Source of the DNA: Bacteroidales bacterium
Lineage (GTDB): Bacteria; Bacteroidota; Bacteroidia; Bacteroidales; VadinHA17
Length of the DNA stretch: 51,959 nucleotides
Reading direction: 5' to 3'
Assembly: GCA_018056245.1 (NCBI GenBank)
Contig: JAGPFZ010000011.1
Span: 1-51,959, forward strand
Positions 34,624-43,522 of this stretch are shown piece by piece. The translations under genes were made by a program, and so were the position numbers. Below the pieces are notes generated by a model, which saw only the letters and a program-made list of their open reading frames with translations, made no database searches and was not told where the DNA came from. Every line of letters begins with the position of its first letter. The first letter of the stretch is position 1.

Positions 34624-35136
34624 CTAGTTGTAATTAACAGTTACAGTGAAAGGTGCAGAGGTATATGTACCGGCTGCCTGGTTTATACCGACATGCAGAG
34701 TAGCACCAACTCTTAAAATCTGAGTACCTCCAGGGCTGCTAAGCTGACCCGTAGGCGTTGGATCACTGACAAAAGCATTAGCTGTCATTGTTACTGATCC
34801 GGGTCCTGTAAGGGTAACATCTGAAGTTGGCAGAGTAATAGAATAAGTTGCATTAGGAGTACCAGTAACTGTAAACACGGCAGCAGTAACAGCAGCTGTG
34901 GCAGATGGAGTCGCTGACGCTGTGACATTGGAATAAGTTGGTGTACCATTGGGAGCAACAGCAACTGTCCCGGTTGATGTTGCGCTTGAGATTATATTGC
35001 CAAAGCTTAAATCAGTTCCTGTCTTAGAGATTGTAATAGGTGTTACAATTGTTGCAGTAGCCGTGGCTGTAGCCTGAGAAAATGCTGATGCCGCGAAAGC
35101 AAACACAATAATTGAAAGTGCAAATAGTTTTTTCAT
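34624..35136 (-). CDS. DUF4402/SCPU-like pilin subunit 1 (probable major subunit)
   Basis: 170 residues. Signal peptide MKKLFALSIIVFAFAASAFS, then mature QATATATATIVTPITISKTG. The ATATATATI stretch alternates small hydrophobic and polar residues and could act as the donor strand for the neighbouring subunit (inference). SFGNIISSATSTGTVAVAPN and LRVGATLHVGINQAAGTYTS with the final PFTVTVNYN mark the DUF4402 fold. The mature protein is rich in Thr, Ala and Ser and has no cysteine. First gene of the minus-strand operon, so likely the most expressed subunit. Confidence 0.87.
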   Translation of the reverse strand: MKKLFALSIIVFAFAASAFSQATATATATIVTPITISKTGTDLSFGNIISSATSTGTVAVAPNGTPTYSNVTASATPSATAAVTAAVFTVTGTPNATYSITLPTSDVTLTGPGSVTMTANAFVSDPTPTGQLSSPGGTQILRVGATLHVGINQAAGTYTSAPFTVTVNYN

Positions 35137-35413
35137 CTTTGTTAAATTTGGTTTGACAATTGATTTTAATTTTGTTAATTTATACGTAATTTTAAAATAT
35201 TTGTTTCATTCGTAAATGATATATCATATCAATAAAATAGCAAAAAAAACTTTTTAAAAATAGAAAAAATTCTTTAGATGATTTGCTATTAGAAAAATTT
35301 CATAATAACATATTTGATATAAACGAATTCCATCGGACTAACACAAACTCCTTTTGTGTCAAGGTTCGCTATGGTGAATTGAATCATTTCCGGATAGAAC
35401 ACCGATGACAAGG

Positions 35414-35530
35414 ATGTGACAGATTAGAAGATAGACTACGGCGGATCCAATTTATGAGAAACCTTACCACAAGAATCCTTATCGCTATGGATTTGGTAAT
35501 CCTGTCTCCATTACGGATTCTACAGGATAG
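35414..35530 (+). pseudogene. Remnant of an RHS-repeat core domain
   Basis: Frame reading RM*QIRR*TTADPIYEKPY and then HKNPYRYGFGNPVSITDSTG, then stop. The second part closely follows the RHS-associated core end (DPLYEKYPHKSPYNY-NNP-FTDPDG). The two stops replace codons where Trp is common in the core (TGA and TAG could derive from TGG). No start codon or upstream RHS domain remains, so this is a small leftover of a lost RHS or toxin-type gene. Confidence 0.7.
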
Positions 35531-35564
35531 TATGAAAATATGCCAAATGATTATAAAGAAATTG

Positions 35565-35572
35565 TAAATTTG
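35565..35572 (+). promoter_or_regulatory. ychF: Possible -7 box before ychF
   Basis: TAAATTTG matches the Bacteroidota -7 consensus and is 20 bases before the ychF ATG. No clear -33 element is visible, and the region is A/T-rich, so a chance match is possible. Confidence 0.35.
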
Positions 35573-35592
35573 TAATTTGATTTATTTATCTT

Positions 35593-36690
35593 ATGTCTTT
35601 ACAGTGCGGTATAATAGGATTGACAAACACCGGGAAAACCACAATATTTAATTGTTTTTCAGGTACAAAAGTTGAAACGGGCAGTTTTGCACACGGCGCC
35701 AGGAAATCGAATATAGGTGTTATAAAGGTGCCCGACCCGAGACTCGAAGAACTGGAAAAATTCCAGAAAACAGAAAAAATCGTCCCTACAACTGTGGGAA
35801 TTGTTGATATACCCGGACTGGGCGGAGGTTCTGCAAGAGAAGAAGGCGCCGGAAGCAAATTCCTTGCCGATATCAGAAACACCGATGCTCTGATTCACGT
35901 CCTCCGCTGTTTTGACGATGACAGCATACCTAATGTTTTCGGTTCGATAGATCCCGTCAGAGACATGGAAACTCTCGACCTCGAACTGCAGGCAAAAGAC
36001 CTTGAATCGGTGGAACGCAAGATTGAACGCCTCGAAAAAGCTTCGAAGTCGGGCGATAAGGATGCTAAACATGGAATTGAAGTTCTGTCACGCTTCAGAG
36101 ACCATCTCGAAAACTTTGGAAATGCAAGAACACTCGAAATTGGAGCCGAAGAGAAAAAATATATCGAAGACCTCTTCCTCCTTACTATGAAACCGGTGAT
36201 GTATGTCTGTAATGTTGACGACAAATCCGCTACAGGCGGAAACGCACATGTTGAAAAAGTAAGAGAACATCTCGAAGAAACGGACACGGAAATTCTTGTT
36301 ATTGCCGGAAAACTCGAGGCAGAAATCGCCGAACTCGAAGACCCCGACGACCGTATTGCCTTTCTGAAAGATGCCGGACTTGACGAACCCGGAGTGGATA
36401 AACTTGTAAGAGCCGCATACAAAATGCTTAACCTGCTAACCTTTTTTACTGTAGGGCCAAAAGAAATCAGAGCATGGACTATCAAAAAAGGAATGAATGT
36501 ACAACTGGCAGCCGGGACTATACATAGCGACCTCGAAAGAGGATTTATTCGGGCTGAAGTAATGAAATACAAAGACTTCGTGACTCTCGGTTCGGAACAT
36601 GCTTGCAGGGAAGCAGGTAAATTCTATATCGAAGGGAAAAATTATATCGTTGAAGACGGAGATATACTTCATATCCGTTTTAACGTTTAA
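35593..36690 (+). CDS. ychF: Redox-regulated ATPase/GTPase YchF (Obg family)
   Basis: 365 residues, normal length. The G domain has GLTNTGKTTIFNCFSG (P-loop, about 6-21), switch and G3 region VGIVDIPGLGGGSAREEGAG, and CNVDDKS in place of the NKxD motif, which explains ATP preference in this family. A coiled-coil insertion (about 130-165) and a C-terminal TGS domain ending VEDGDILHIRFNV follow. YchF binds the ribosome and is linked to stress responses. It is a near-universal single-copy gene. Confidence 0.97.
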   Translation: MSLQCGIIGLTNTGKTTIFNCFSGTKVETGSFAHGARKSNIGVIKVPDPRLEELEKFQKTEKIVPTTVGIVDIPGLGGGSAREEGAGSKFLADIRNTDALIHVLRCFDDDSIPNVFGSIDPVRDMETLDLELQAKDLESVERKIERLEKASKSGDKDAKHGIEVLSRFRDHLENFGNARTLEIGAEEKKYIEDLFLLTMKPVMYVCNVDDKSATGGNAHVEKVREHLEETDTEILVIAGKLEAEIAELEDPDDRIAFLKDAGLDEPGVDKLVRAAYKMLNLLTFFTVGPKEIRAWTIKKGMNVQLAAGTIHSDLERGFIRAEVMKYKDFVTLGSEHACREAGKFYIEGKNYIVEDGDILHIRFNV

Positions 36691-36696
36691 TATTTC

Positions 36697-38388
36697 GTGA
36701 GACGACTTGCTTCAATATTGTTTCTGTTTATTACATTTTCATCTTTCGTTTGTTTAGCCCAGGTTGACAGGGATGAAAAACTAAAAAAGGAGATAGAAAA
36801 ATACGGCCAGGCCGAAGTGGTTATCCCATATCCGGGCCGGCAGGCCATGGACGTAATAACCAGAAATGTATCAATCACAAGCGTTCGCGATAAAAGTGTA
36901 TATATTACACTTTCTGCTTTAACTCTGAAATGGTTTCTCGATAGCAGGTTCGATTATGAGATTATTCAGAGGGACGAAGGCAAAGGTGTCATTTCAGCAG
37001 GCTCGGTAAAACAGGCAATGCAATGGAACTGCTACCCGACATATTCCCAGTACGACTCAATAATGCAAAAATTCCAGTCGGATTACCCGTCGCTCTGCAA
37101 GCTCGACACTATAGGCACAAGCGTCAACGGACGTCTGGTTCTTGCACTGAAGATTTCCGACAATGCGTCAGTAGATGAAGATGAACCCGATGTGTTTTAT
37201 TCCTCCACAATTCACGGAGACGAAATCGGAGGGTTTGTATTGATGCTCAGACTCGCCGATTATCTTCTGAATAACTATTCCTCTGACACGAGGGTAAGAA
37301 ATATGGTTGATAACCTCGAAATATGGATTAACCCTCTTGCAAACCCCGACGGAACATACAGAACGGGTGACGTGATTTCAAACCCTGTTAGAGCTAATGC
37401 AAACGGATATGATCTAAACAGAAACTTTCCTGATCCTGTCGACGACGAACCTGTTAAGCAAAAGGAGACTGTTGACATGATTAAATTTATGCGGCAGCAT
37501 CATTTTGTTCTTTCGGCCAATTTTCATGCCGGCAGCGAAGTGGTAAATTACCCATGGGACAGATGGCTTAATAAATATCATGCCGATAATGACTGGTTTT
37601 ATCATATAAGCAGAAAATATGCTGATACCGTTCATAGATATTCCGAGTCAGGATATATGACCTTTCTCGATAACGGTGTTACACGCGGGTCGGATTGGTA
37701 TGTTATTTCCGGTGGCCGGCAGGATTTTATTACATGGGAACTACAGGGTAGGGAGGTTACAATAGAACTCGACAATACTAAATTAACTCCTGCATCACAG
37801 CTTGAATTGCTGTGGCAGTATAACAGACGGTCGCTACTGGGATATCTCGAAAATGCGCTCTATGGGATACATGGCACAGTGGTAGATTATGACTCTGGTA
37901 AGCCTGTGGCTGCAAAAATCTATATACCCCAACACGACAAGGATAGCTCACATGTTTATGCCGATACTACTACTGGAAATTTTATCAGATTACTCTATCC
38001 TGGAACGTGGAATCTGTTATTTACTGCTGAAGGTTACAATGATACGGTTATTACGGCTATAGATGTGATAGATAATCAAAAAACCGAATTGACTGTGTGT
38101 ATGAAACAGTCCGGTGATTCTATTGAAAAAATAGAAAAACCGCTCCTCTTTCCCAACCCTTCGTTATTTACAATAGAATGCAGACTTCCCGATAAGATTG
38201 AAAGTCCTGTAAGAGTAACGGTTATAAACATCTATGGTAAAAAAGTCATGGAATTTATTTCAAACGAAAGACCTGTGACACTTGACGTCAGAGGTTTATC
38301 TGCTGGAGTCTATATTGTTATTTTCACATCTCAGAAGACTGGCATTTCCTTCAAAAGCCGCTTTATTGTTCCTGCACGGAATTTCTGA
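36697..38388 (+). CDS. Exported M14 zinc carboxypeptidase with T9SS-like sorting domain
   Basis: 563 residues from a GTG start that begins the signal peptide (RRLASILFLFITFSSFVCLA). The M14 domain (about 105-385) has the zinc ligands H173 and E176 (STIHGDEIGG) and H277 (SANFHAGSE), the LNRNFPDP substrate-binding motif, and the catalytic Glu near 357 (VTIELDN). A carboxypeptidase-regulatory-like fold (about 385-470) follows. The last 80 residues (LFPNPSLFTIECRLPD to the end) are a T9SS type A sorting domain, so the enzyme is probably exported to the surface. It starts 6 bases after ychF. It removes C-terminal residues from peptides; specificity is not predictable here. Confidence 0.9.
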   Translation: MRRLASILFLFITFSSFVCLAQVDRDEKLKKEIEKYGQAEVVIPYPGRQAMDVITRNVSITSVRDKSVYITLSALTLKWFLDSRFDYEIIQRDEGKGVISAGSVKQAMQWNCYPTYSQYDSIMQKFQSDYPSLCKLDTIGTSVNGRLVLALKISDNASVDEDEPDVFYSSTIHGDEIGGFVLMLRLADYLLNNYSSDTRVRNMVDNLEIWINPLANPDGTYRTGDVISNPVRANANGYDLNRNFPDPVDDEPVKQKETVDMIKFMRQHHFVLSANFHAGSEVVNYPWDRWLNKYHADNDWFYHISRKYADTVHRYSESGYMTFLDNGVTRGSDWYVISGGRQDFITWELQGREVTIELDNTKLTPASQLELLWQYNRRSLLGYLENALYGIHGTVVDYDSGKPVAAKIYIPQHDKDSSHVYADTTTGNFIRLLYPGTWNLLFTAEGYNDTVITAIDVIDNQKTELTVCMKQSGDSIEKIEKPLLFPNPSLFTIECRLPDKIESPVRVTVINIYGKKVMEFISNERPVTLDVRGLSAGVYIVIFTSQKTGISFKSRFIVPARNF

Positions 38389-38403
38389 TTTTTGTTTTTT
38401 TTC

Positions 38404-38433
38404 TTGTCTCTGAAACCAAAACATATATTTTTG
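38404..38433 (+). promoter_or_regulatory. Bacteroidota-type promoter (-33/-7) before the phosphatase-like gene
   Basis: TTG (38404-38406), 19 bases, then TATTTTTG (38426-38433), an exact TAnnTTTG. Spacing and both boxes fit the consensus. Transcription would start near 38440, leaving a leader of about 110 bases that contains an ACCGGC/GCCGGT inverted repeat (38440-38445 and about 38493-38498). Confidence 0.6.
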
Positions 38434-38548
38434 CAACACCGGCTGTAAGGAAATTTAATTTGGTAAAGTAAGGTTTTCAAACTCGAATCTCCGCCGGTTA
38501 ATTGGACACATATAGTACAAATTATCAAAAAGAAAAAAGAGGTTATTT

Positions 38549-40213
38549 ATGAGCAGAGAAAAGCTATTGATTCTGGCATTGACAGTGCAGTTGTTTTTAT
38601 TAACCTTTTCACTTTCAGGGCAGGGAGTGTATATTCCTCCTGATAGACCTAAGCTTATAGTACAAATAATAGTTGAGCAGTTAAGATTCGACCAGATTGA
38701 GAAGATGAAGAACAGATTTTCGGAGAAAGGTTTACGGAGGATGATAAATGAAGGCACATGTTTCAATAATGCTTTTTTTAATTATGTTCACACACAGTCG
38801 GCCCCTGGCCATGCTACTATTGCAACGGGTGCGGAACCTTCTGCCCATGGCATCACTTCCGACTACTGGCATGTTCCTCTGAAGAATGAAATTATTTACT
38901 GTACCGCCGATAGAGAAGTTTCTCCTATAGGCGGTTCTTATGAATCGGGGCTCCATTCCCCTGGAAATCTTATGGCATCCACATTTTCGGATGAACTTTT
39001 TCTCGCCACAAAAGGTAAAGCCAGAATATATTCGGTTGGGCTAAAGGAAAGCTCGGCTATACTCTCCGCAGGTCATACTGCAAACGGTGTTTTCTGGTTC
39101 GATAGTAATACCGGAACATGGATGTCGAGCTCTTATTATATGAAAGACCTGCCGGCATGGGTAAACGATTTCAATGCCATGAGAATTGCCGATTCTTATC
39201 TTGAAAAGATATGGCAGCCTCTTAAAAAGATAGAAGAGTACGGTGATTGTTCTCCGGATTCGAATAAATATGAGGTGGGATTTAATGGAATATCATGGTT
39301 TCCCTACGACCTGAAAAAGATGCAGACAAAAGGAGTACAGGGATTAAAAAAGGATTATTCTCTTTTGGACGAGACACCTTTCGGCAACAGCTTCACAAAA
39401 GATTTTGCTTTGAAATTGATTAAAGAAGAAAGCCTTGGCACCGATGATATTACCGATTTCATTTCGATATGTTTTTCTGCTACAGATAAAATTGGACACA
39501 GATTCGGACCTTCATCAGTTGAAGCTGCAGATGCTCTTTTAAGGCTCGATGCCGATATAGCTGAACTTCTTGATTTTCTTCTGGAAACAATAGAGAAGAA
39601 GAACGTTCTTATCTGTTTCACCGCCGCTCATGGTATTTCAGAAACACCTGCCTTGCTCGAAGCTAATAGAATTCCGGCAGGTTATTTCATTCACACTCAG
39701 GCATTGCAACTTTTGAGGATTTATTTGAATGCTATTTACGGTCAGGGCGACTGGGTTAAAGGATATTTCGACAATCAGGTTTATCTCAACCGGACATTAA
39801 TTGAAGATGCCAGAATATCGTTAGAGGATATTCAAAAGAGAGTAGCAAGGTTTATGGTTCAGAACAGTGGCGTGGCTGAAGCCTACCCGCTATCGGTTTT
39901 CGAAACCGCCGATTTCATGAACGGACACCTGCACATGGCCGAAAACAATTTTGTTCCCCAGCGCTCGGGCGATGTCCTGGTCATACTGAACCCCGGATGG
40001 GTCGAAGCAAATGAATATTCTGTTACCGGTCATAATTCTCCGTATAATTACGATACCCATGTTCCTTTGATATGGTATGGCTGGACAGTCAACAGGGCAA
40101 CTGTAAACCGCAGAGTTAACATGATTGATATTGCGCCTACGTTATCGGTTATGTGCGGCATTCCGGTTCCAAACACGTGCACAGGCGATCCGGCTGATGA
40201 ATTGCTCAGATAG
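38549..40213 (+). CDS. PafA-like alkaline phosphatase family protein with altered metal site
   Basis: 554 residues with a signal peptide (about 5-25). It follows the Bacteroidota PafA pattern: RPKLIVQIIVEQLRFDQIEK, a nucleophile region TQSAPGHATIATG, HGITSDYW, DKIGHRFGP (D313, H317), FTAAHG and THVPLIWYG. Several catalytic positions differ from PafA: the first metal Asp is Glu (E43, VEQLR), the nucleophile Thr is Ser (S84), the Asn of HGIxxN is Asp (D105), and the TADH Asp is Ala (A360). The first zinc site looks complete, the second does not. It may hydrolyse different phosphate esters or be poorly active. It ends overlapping the convergent GGGP synthase gene by 8 bases. Confidence 0.88.
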   Translation: MSREKLLILALTVQLFLLTFSLSGQGVYIPPDRPKLIVQIIVEQLRFDQIEKMKNRFSEKGLRRMINEGTCFNNAFFNYVHTQSAPGHATIATGAEPSAHGITSDYWHVPLKNEIIYCTADREVSPIGGSYESGLHSPGNLMASTFSDELFLATKGKARIYSVGLKESSAILSAGHTANGVFWFDSNTGTWMSSSYYMKDLPAWVNDFNAMRIADSYLEKIWQPLKKIEEYGDCSPDSNKYEVGFNGISWFPYDLKKMQTKGVQGLKKDYSLLDETPFGNSFTKDFALKLIKEESLGTDDITDFISICFSATDKIGHRFGPSSVEAADALLRLDADIAELLDFLLETIEKKNVLICFTAAHGISETPALLEANRIPAGYFIHTQALQLLRIYLNAIYGQGDWVKGYFDNQVYLNRTLIEDARISLEDIQKRVARFMVQNSGVAEAYPLSVFETADFMNGHLHMAENNFVPQRSGDVLVILNPGWVEANEYSVTGHNSPYNYDTHVPLIWYGWTVNRATVNRRVNMIDIAPTLSVMCGIPVPNTCTGDPADELLR

Positions 40214-40961
40214 CGGTTCCGTTTCTGAATGAATCTCTTACTTGGCAGGCTTCGGCCAGCAGCGCGGGCCTCTTTTCGCAACCGTTTCCAATAACGACCA
40301 TATCGGCACCCGATTCGAATGCATCCTTAACTTGCTTTATATTCTTCAATCCGCCACCGACAATAACTGGTATTGAGACATTTTCTTTAACAGCTTTAAT
40401 TACACTTGCGGGCACAGGCGATTTTGCCCCGCTGCCACCCTCGAGATAAACCATCTTCATTCCAAGCATTTCTCCTGCAAGAGCAGTGGCAATAATTATA
40501 TCGGTCTTATCAGGCGGTATTGGTTCGGTCTGACTCATATATTCTACTGACGTTCTCGAACCACAACTGATAAGCATGTATCCGACTGGGATTACACGAT
40601 CTTTTATTTCTCTAAGATAAGGTGCGGCGATAACATGATTTCCGATAAGCAGTTCCGGATTGCGGCCTGAAATAAGCGAAAGAAAATAAATGCCGTCGGC
40701 TTTTGTGGTTAGCTGAAGAAGATTGCCCGGGAAAAGAATCACCGGAATAGTACATACATCTCTTATGCAACTGATGAAATAATCAATTTTATTAAAAGTT
40801 ATACTTCCGCCTGTAAGTATATAGTCGGCTTTAAAGGTTACTGCAATTTCGATTAGATTTTCGAAAACCTTTCCGCTTGCTTTATCGGGATCGAGAAGAA
40901 GCGCAACCGACTTTTCGGATGGAACTAAATCCGGTATCATAGAATCTTCTTTTTTGTCCAA
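40206..40961 (-). CDS. Geranylgeranylglyceryl phosphate synthase family protein (PcrB-like)
   Basis: 251 residues, a TIM-barrel prenyltransferase. Signatures are VALLLDPDK at strand 1 (about 19-27, Mg2+ binding), ADYILTGGSITFN, VILFPGNLLQLTTKADGIYF, VYLEGGSGAKSPVP (glycerol-phosphate site) and PVIVGGGLKNIKQV / GADMVVIGNG (phosphate binding). These match the larger GGGPS group found in Bacteroidota. It joins a polyprenyl diphosphate to sn-glycerol-1-phosphate. The in vivo lipid product in bacteria of this phylum is not well established. It overlaps the upstream PPTase gene by 25 bases and the convergent phosphatase gene by 8. Confidence 0.93.
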   Translation of the reverse strand: MDKKEDSMIPDLVPSEKSVALLLDPDKASGKVFENLIEIAVTFKADYILTGGSITFNKIDYFISCIRDVCTIPVILFPGNLLQLTTKADGIYFLSLISGRNPELLIGNHVIAAPYLREIKDRVIPVGYMLISCGSRTSVEYMSQTEPIPPDKTDIIIATALAGEMLGMKMVYLEGGSGAKSPVPASVIKAVKENVSIPVIVGGGLKNIKQVKDAFESGADMVVIGNGCEKRPALLAEACQVRDSFRNGTAI

Positions 40962-41578
40962 ACTATGGCATAATTATCGTATTTGGTATAAAAAAGGTCG
41001 AATAACATGTTTATTTTATTGGTATGCACTCTTCCCTTTATCTCACCTGAATCTTTCAACTTAAACGGTTGTATCGTTATATTATTCTGCAGACTGATAC
41101 CTTCTTTGTCGCAGATTTTATATAATGCCTCTTTAGCACACCAGTGAATATAAAGATGATATTTAATAAGGTCGGCGTCTTTTGTTATTTTTTCCTTTTT
41201 ATTTATAAACTTCGACATAAATGCCGAAATATTTGCATTCATATATTCAAGGTCAATTCCAACTTGTTCATTTGTACTGAGAAGTATTGAAGTGAGGCGG
41301 TATGAATGCGAGATACTTATAAAATGACTTCCGTCTTTTATAAAAGGTTTGTTGTTTTTGTTGTAAACTATACGTGCATCTTTTCCAATGAGTTCGGCAA
41401 GGAGAGCTCTTACGCTCAGAAATTCAAGTTTTCTCGAATTGCTTCTGAACTCGTGGAATCTCTTCATGTCTTCCCTGCTAAGCTCAACCATGCTTAGAAG
41501 ATTATTGATATCTTCTTCTATCTTCCATATGCCAAGCACAGAATATTCGTTCAGATAATGTTTGGTTATACAGCCCAT
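40937..41578 (-). CDS. Sfp-type 4'-phosphopantetheinyl transferase
   Basis: 213 residues. Family motifs are LELIGKDARIVYNKNNKPFI, SISHSYRLTSILLS, VGIDLEYMN (GIDxE, Mg2+ ligands) and HWCAKEALYKI (WxxKEAxxK). It moves the phosphopantetheine arm of CoA onto carrier proteins such as ACP. It lies between gldD (11 bases) and the GGGPS gene (overlap), so it is part of the ssb-gldE-gldD operon. Whether it is the main ACP-activating enzyme cannot be told. Confidence 0.92.
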   Translation of the reverse strand: MGCITKHYLNEYSVLGIWKIEEDINNLLSMVELSREDMKRFHEFRSNSRKLEFLSVRALLAELIGKDARIVYNKNNKPFIKDGSHFISISHSYRLTSILLSTNEQVGIDLEYMNANISAFMSKFINKKEKITKDADLIKYHLYIHWCAKEALYKICDKEGISLQNNITIQPFKLKDSGEIKGRVHTNKINMLFDLFYTKYDNYAIVWTKKKIL

Positions 41579-41589
41579 ATTTTACTGTT

Positions 41590-42180
41590 TTATCCTTCAG
41601 TTTTCCATTGGAACGATTCAATGAGATGAACAATGTCTTCCCTGAAGAAGCTTATCACAGGTGCAAGTGAATCTTCCCTTGGCTGAACATAGAAATAAAG
41701 CGCACCTCGCAGGAAATGCTTTGTACTGTCGGTAAGAAAGAATTGTACCGATGACGCAGTGTTACCCTTTATATCGTAAAGAATGCCATATACTTTTTTT
41801 TCTTTATTAAACCATGGTTGCTCGGTTATTGCATCGGCCTTTATAGTATGAGTGTAAACGTATTCGTTCGATTCCTTAAGAATTAGGGCCAGATTTCCAT
41901 TGATTTGCTTATAGCTTAAATGTATGGTCGCTTTGTACTGCGGGAATTCAAGATTAAACCAGCATGGTTCAACCCTTCCGTTTATATCGTATGATATTTT
42001 ACCGTAAACCGGATATTCAAATGTGAAAGGACAGATAGTGTCAAAATAAGTATATTGTTTCTCAGGGAATTCGATCCTGAAATAACCCCTGGGCTTAGGA
42101 ATACTCTTTTCTCTGCATGAAATAAGCAGTAAAAGGATTAACATAGTTGATAGAAGCTCATAATTTATGGCTCTCTTCAT
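41590..42180 (-). CDS. gldD: Gliding motility lipoprotein GldD
   Basis: 196 residues. Lipoprotein signal MLILLLLISC with lipid-anchor Cys at residue 22, then EKSIPKPRGYFRIEFPEKQY, the hallmark of GldD, CPFTFEYPVYGKI and CWFNLEFPQYKATIHLSY. In Flavobacterium johnsoniae GldD is required for gliding and for T9SS function. It directly follows gldE with a 23-base overlap, the standard gldE-gldD pairing. Many non-gliding Bacteroidota keep it, so it supports T9SS function, not motility. Confidence 0.95.
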   Translation of the reverse strand: MKRAINYELLSTMLILLLLISCREKSIPKPRGYFRIEFPEKQYTYFDTICPFTFEYPVYGKISYDINGRVEPCWFNLEFPQYKATIHLSYKQINGNLALILKESNEYVYTHTIKADAITEQPWFNKEKKVYGILYDIKGNTASSVQFFLTDSTKHFLRGALYFYVQPREDSLAPVISFFREDIVHLIESFQWKTEG

Positions 42181-43501
42181 CTTTCTTGTTTACGATTACT
42201 CTTATCTTTTTTATTCGCCTTTTATCGGCCGATTCAACTATAAATTTAAATGCATTGTATTCGGCAGTTTTAATTTCTTCAGGCATTTTACCTGTAAGTT
42301 CGAGCAAAAGCCCTGCAAGTGTTTCAGAGTCTCCTCTTATATCTTTAAAGGGATCTCCTTCAATATTAAGAATTTTATAGAAATCGTTAAGCAATATTTT
42401 ACCGTCGAAAATATATGTATTGTTATCAACTTTTTCGTAAAGCGAGACTTCTTCATCGCTTTCATCAATAATATCTCCAACGATTTCTTCCAGAATATCC
42501 TCGAGTGTGACAATGCCCGATGTCCCTCCATATTCATCAATTACTATTGCCATGTGTATTTTTCTTACCTGGAATTCCTTAAGGAGTTCATTTATCTTTT
42601 TTGTTTCCGGTACAAAGTATGGTGGCCTTATTAGATGCTGCCATTTGAATGAATCAGGATTACCAATGTAGGGTAGTATATCTTTTGCATAGAGTATTCC
42701 AACTACGTTATCAAATGAGCCGGAATAGACAGGTATTCTTGAGAATCCGGATTTTACAATTACATCAATTACTTTATTGAACCCCGATTTTATATCAATT
42801 GCTGTTACGTCAACTCTTGGACACATAATAGCATTTGCAGGAATATTTCCGAATTTTACTATTCCTTTAAGAATTTTTTCTTCTTCCTCAAGTTCACCGG
42901 AAGTGAGCTCAAGGGCATCCGATAAGTCGCCAATACTGATGTTTTGTTTATTTTGTAATTTTTTGTTTTTGACTATCCTTGTCGAAAGCATAAGCACAGA
43001 CGTAACAGGCTTGAAAATCTTTTCCAATGTATGAAGAGGGGAAGCCATAGAATAGACTACAGCCAGATGATTTCGGGTAGCATATACTTTCGGAATAATA
43101 TCGCCGAAAAGAATAATAATAAATGTAATTACAACAACTTCAATTAAAAACCTTGTCAGCTGTGAGCCGCTAAATTCGAAAATCCGTCTGCTCAGAAAGG
43201 CTGAAAGAATAGTAATAGCTACATTAATGAGATTATTGACTACAAGAATTGTACTAAGCAACTTTTCAGGCTCTCCGTATAATGAAAGAACAGTACTTGC
43301 TCTCTTACTTTTTTCTTTCTTTATACTCTTTATATCTTCTGGGCTTAGTGAGAAAAAAGCTAATTCCGAACCCGACGTCAATGCCGATAGTACAAGAAGA
43401 AAAATGAGAATAATAATTCCGATAATTACAGAAATATCAGGAGGTAGTATTTTAACTCCTGTGGTTAAAATAATATTTACATAAATGTCAGCAGGTATCA
43501 A
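42158..43501 (-). CDS. gldE: Gliding motility-associated protein GldE (CNNM/CBS/CorC family)
   Basis: 447 residues. The N-terminal CNNM/DUF21 membrane domain (about 20-190, three to four helices, with ALTSGSELAFFSL) is followed by a CBS pair (about 210-335, with GFSRIPVYSGSFDNVVGILY and IDEYGGTSGIVTLEDILEEI plus VGDI) and a C-terminal CorC_HlyC domain. Other CNNM/CorC proteins take part in Mg2+ or Co2+ transport. The gldE label rests on its place between ssb and gldD, where F. johnsoniae GldE also is. Confidence 0.93.
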   Translation of the reverse strand: MIPADIYVNIILTTGVKILPPDISVIIGIIILIFLLVLSALTSGSELAFFSLSPEDIKSIKKEKSKRASTVLSLYGEPEKLLSTILVVNNLINVAITILSAFLSRRIFEFSGSQLTRFLIEVVVITFIIILFGDIIPKVYATRNHLAVVYSMASPLHTLEKIFKPVTSVLMLSTRIVKNKKLQNKQNISIGDLSDALELTSGELEEEEKILKGIVKFGNIPANAIMCPRVDVTAIDIKSGFNKVIDVIVKSGFSRIPVYSGSFDNVVGILYAKDILPYIGNPDSFKWQHLIRPPYFVPETKKINELLKEFQVRKIHMAIVIDEYGGTSGIVTLEDILEEIVGDIIDESDEEVSLYEKVDNNTYIFDGKILLNDFYKILNIEGDPFKDIRGDSETLAGLLLELTGKMPEEIKTAEYNAFKFIVESADKRRIKKIRVIVNKKDEESHKL

Positions 43502-43522
43502 GAGATATACATTTTGTTTGTA

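Larger units (their letters stand above)
35137..35592 (+). other. Intergenic region between the fibre operon and ychF
   Basis: 456 bases between divergent genes. The first half is very A/T-rich, with a 10-bp palindrome TGATATATCA (35217-35226), and should hold the promoter of the fibre operon, but no exact minus-strand TAnnTTTG box was found. A hairpin ACACAAA-CTCCT-TTTGTGT lies at 35341-35359. The second half holds a decayed RHS-core fragment (listed separately) and a -7-like box for ychF. Confidence 0.6.
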
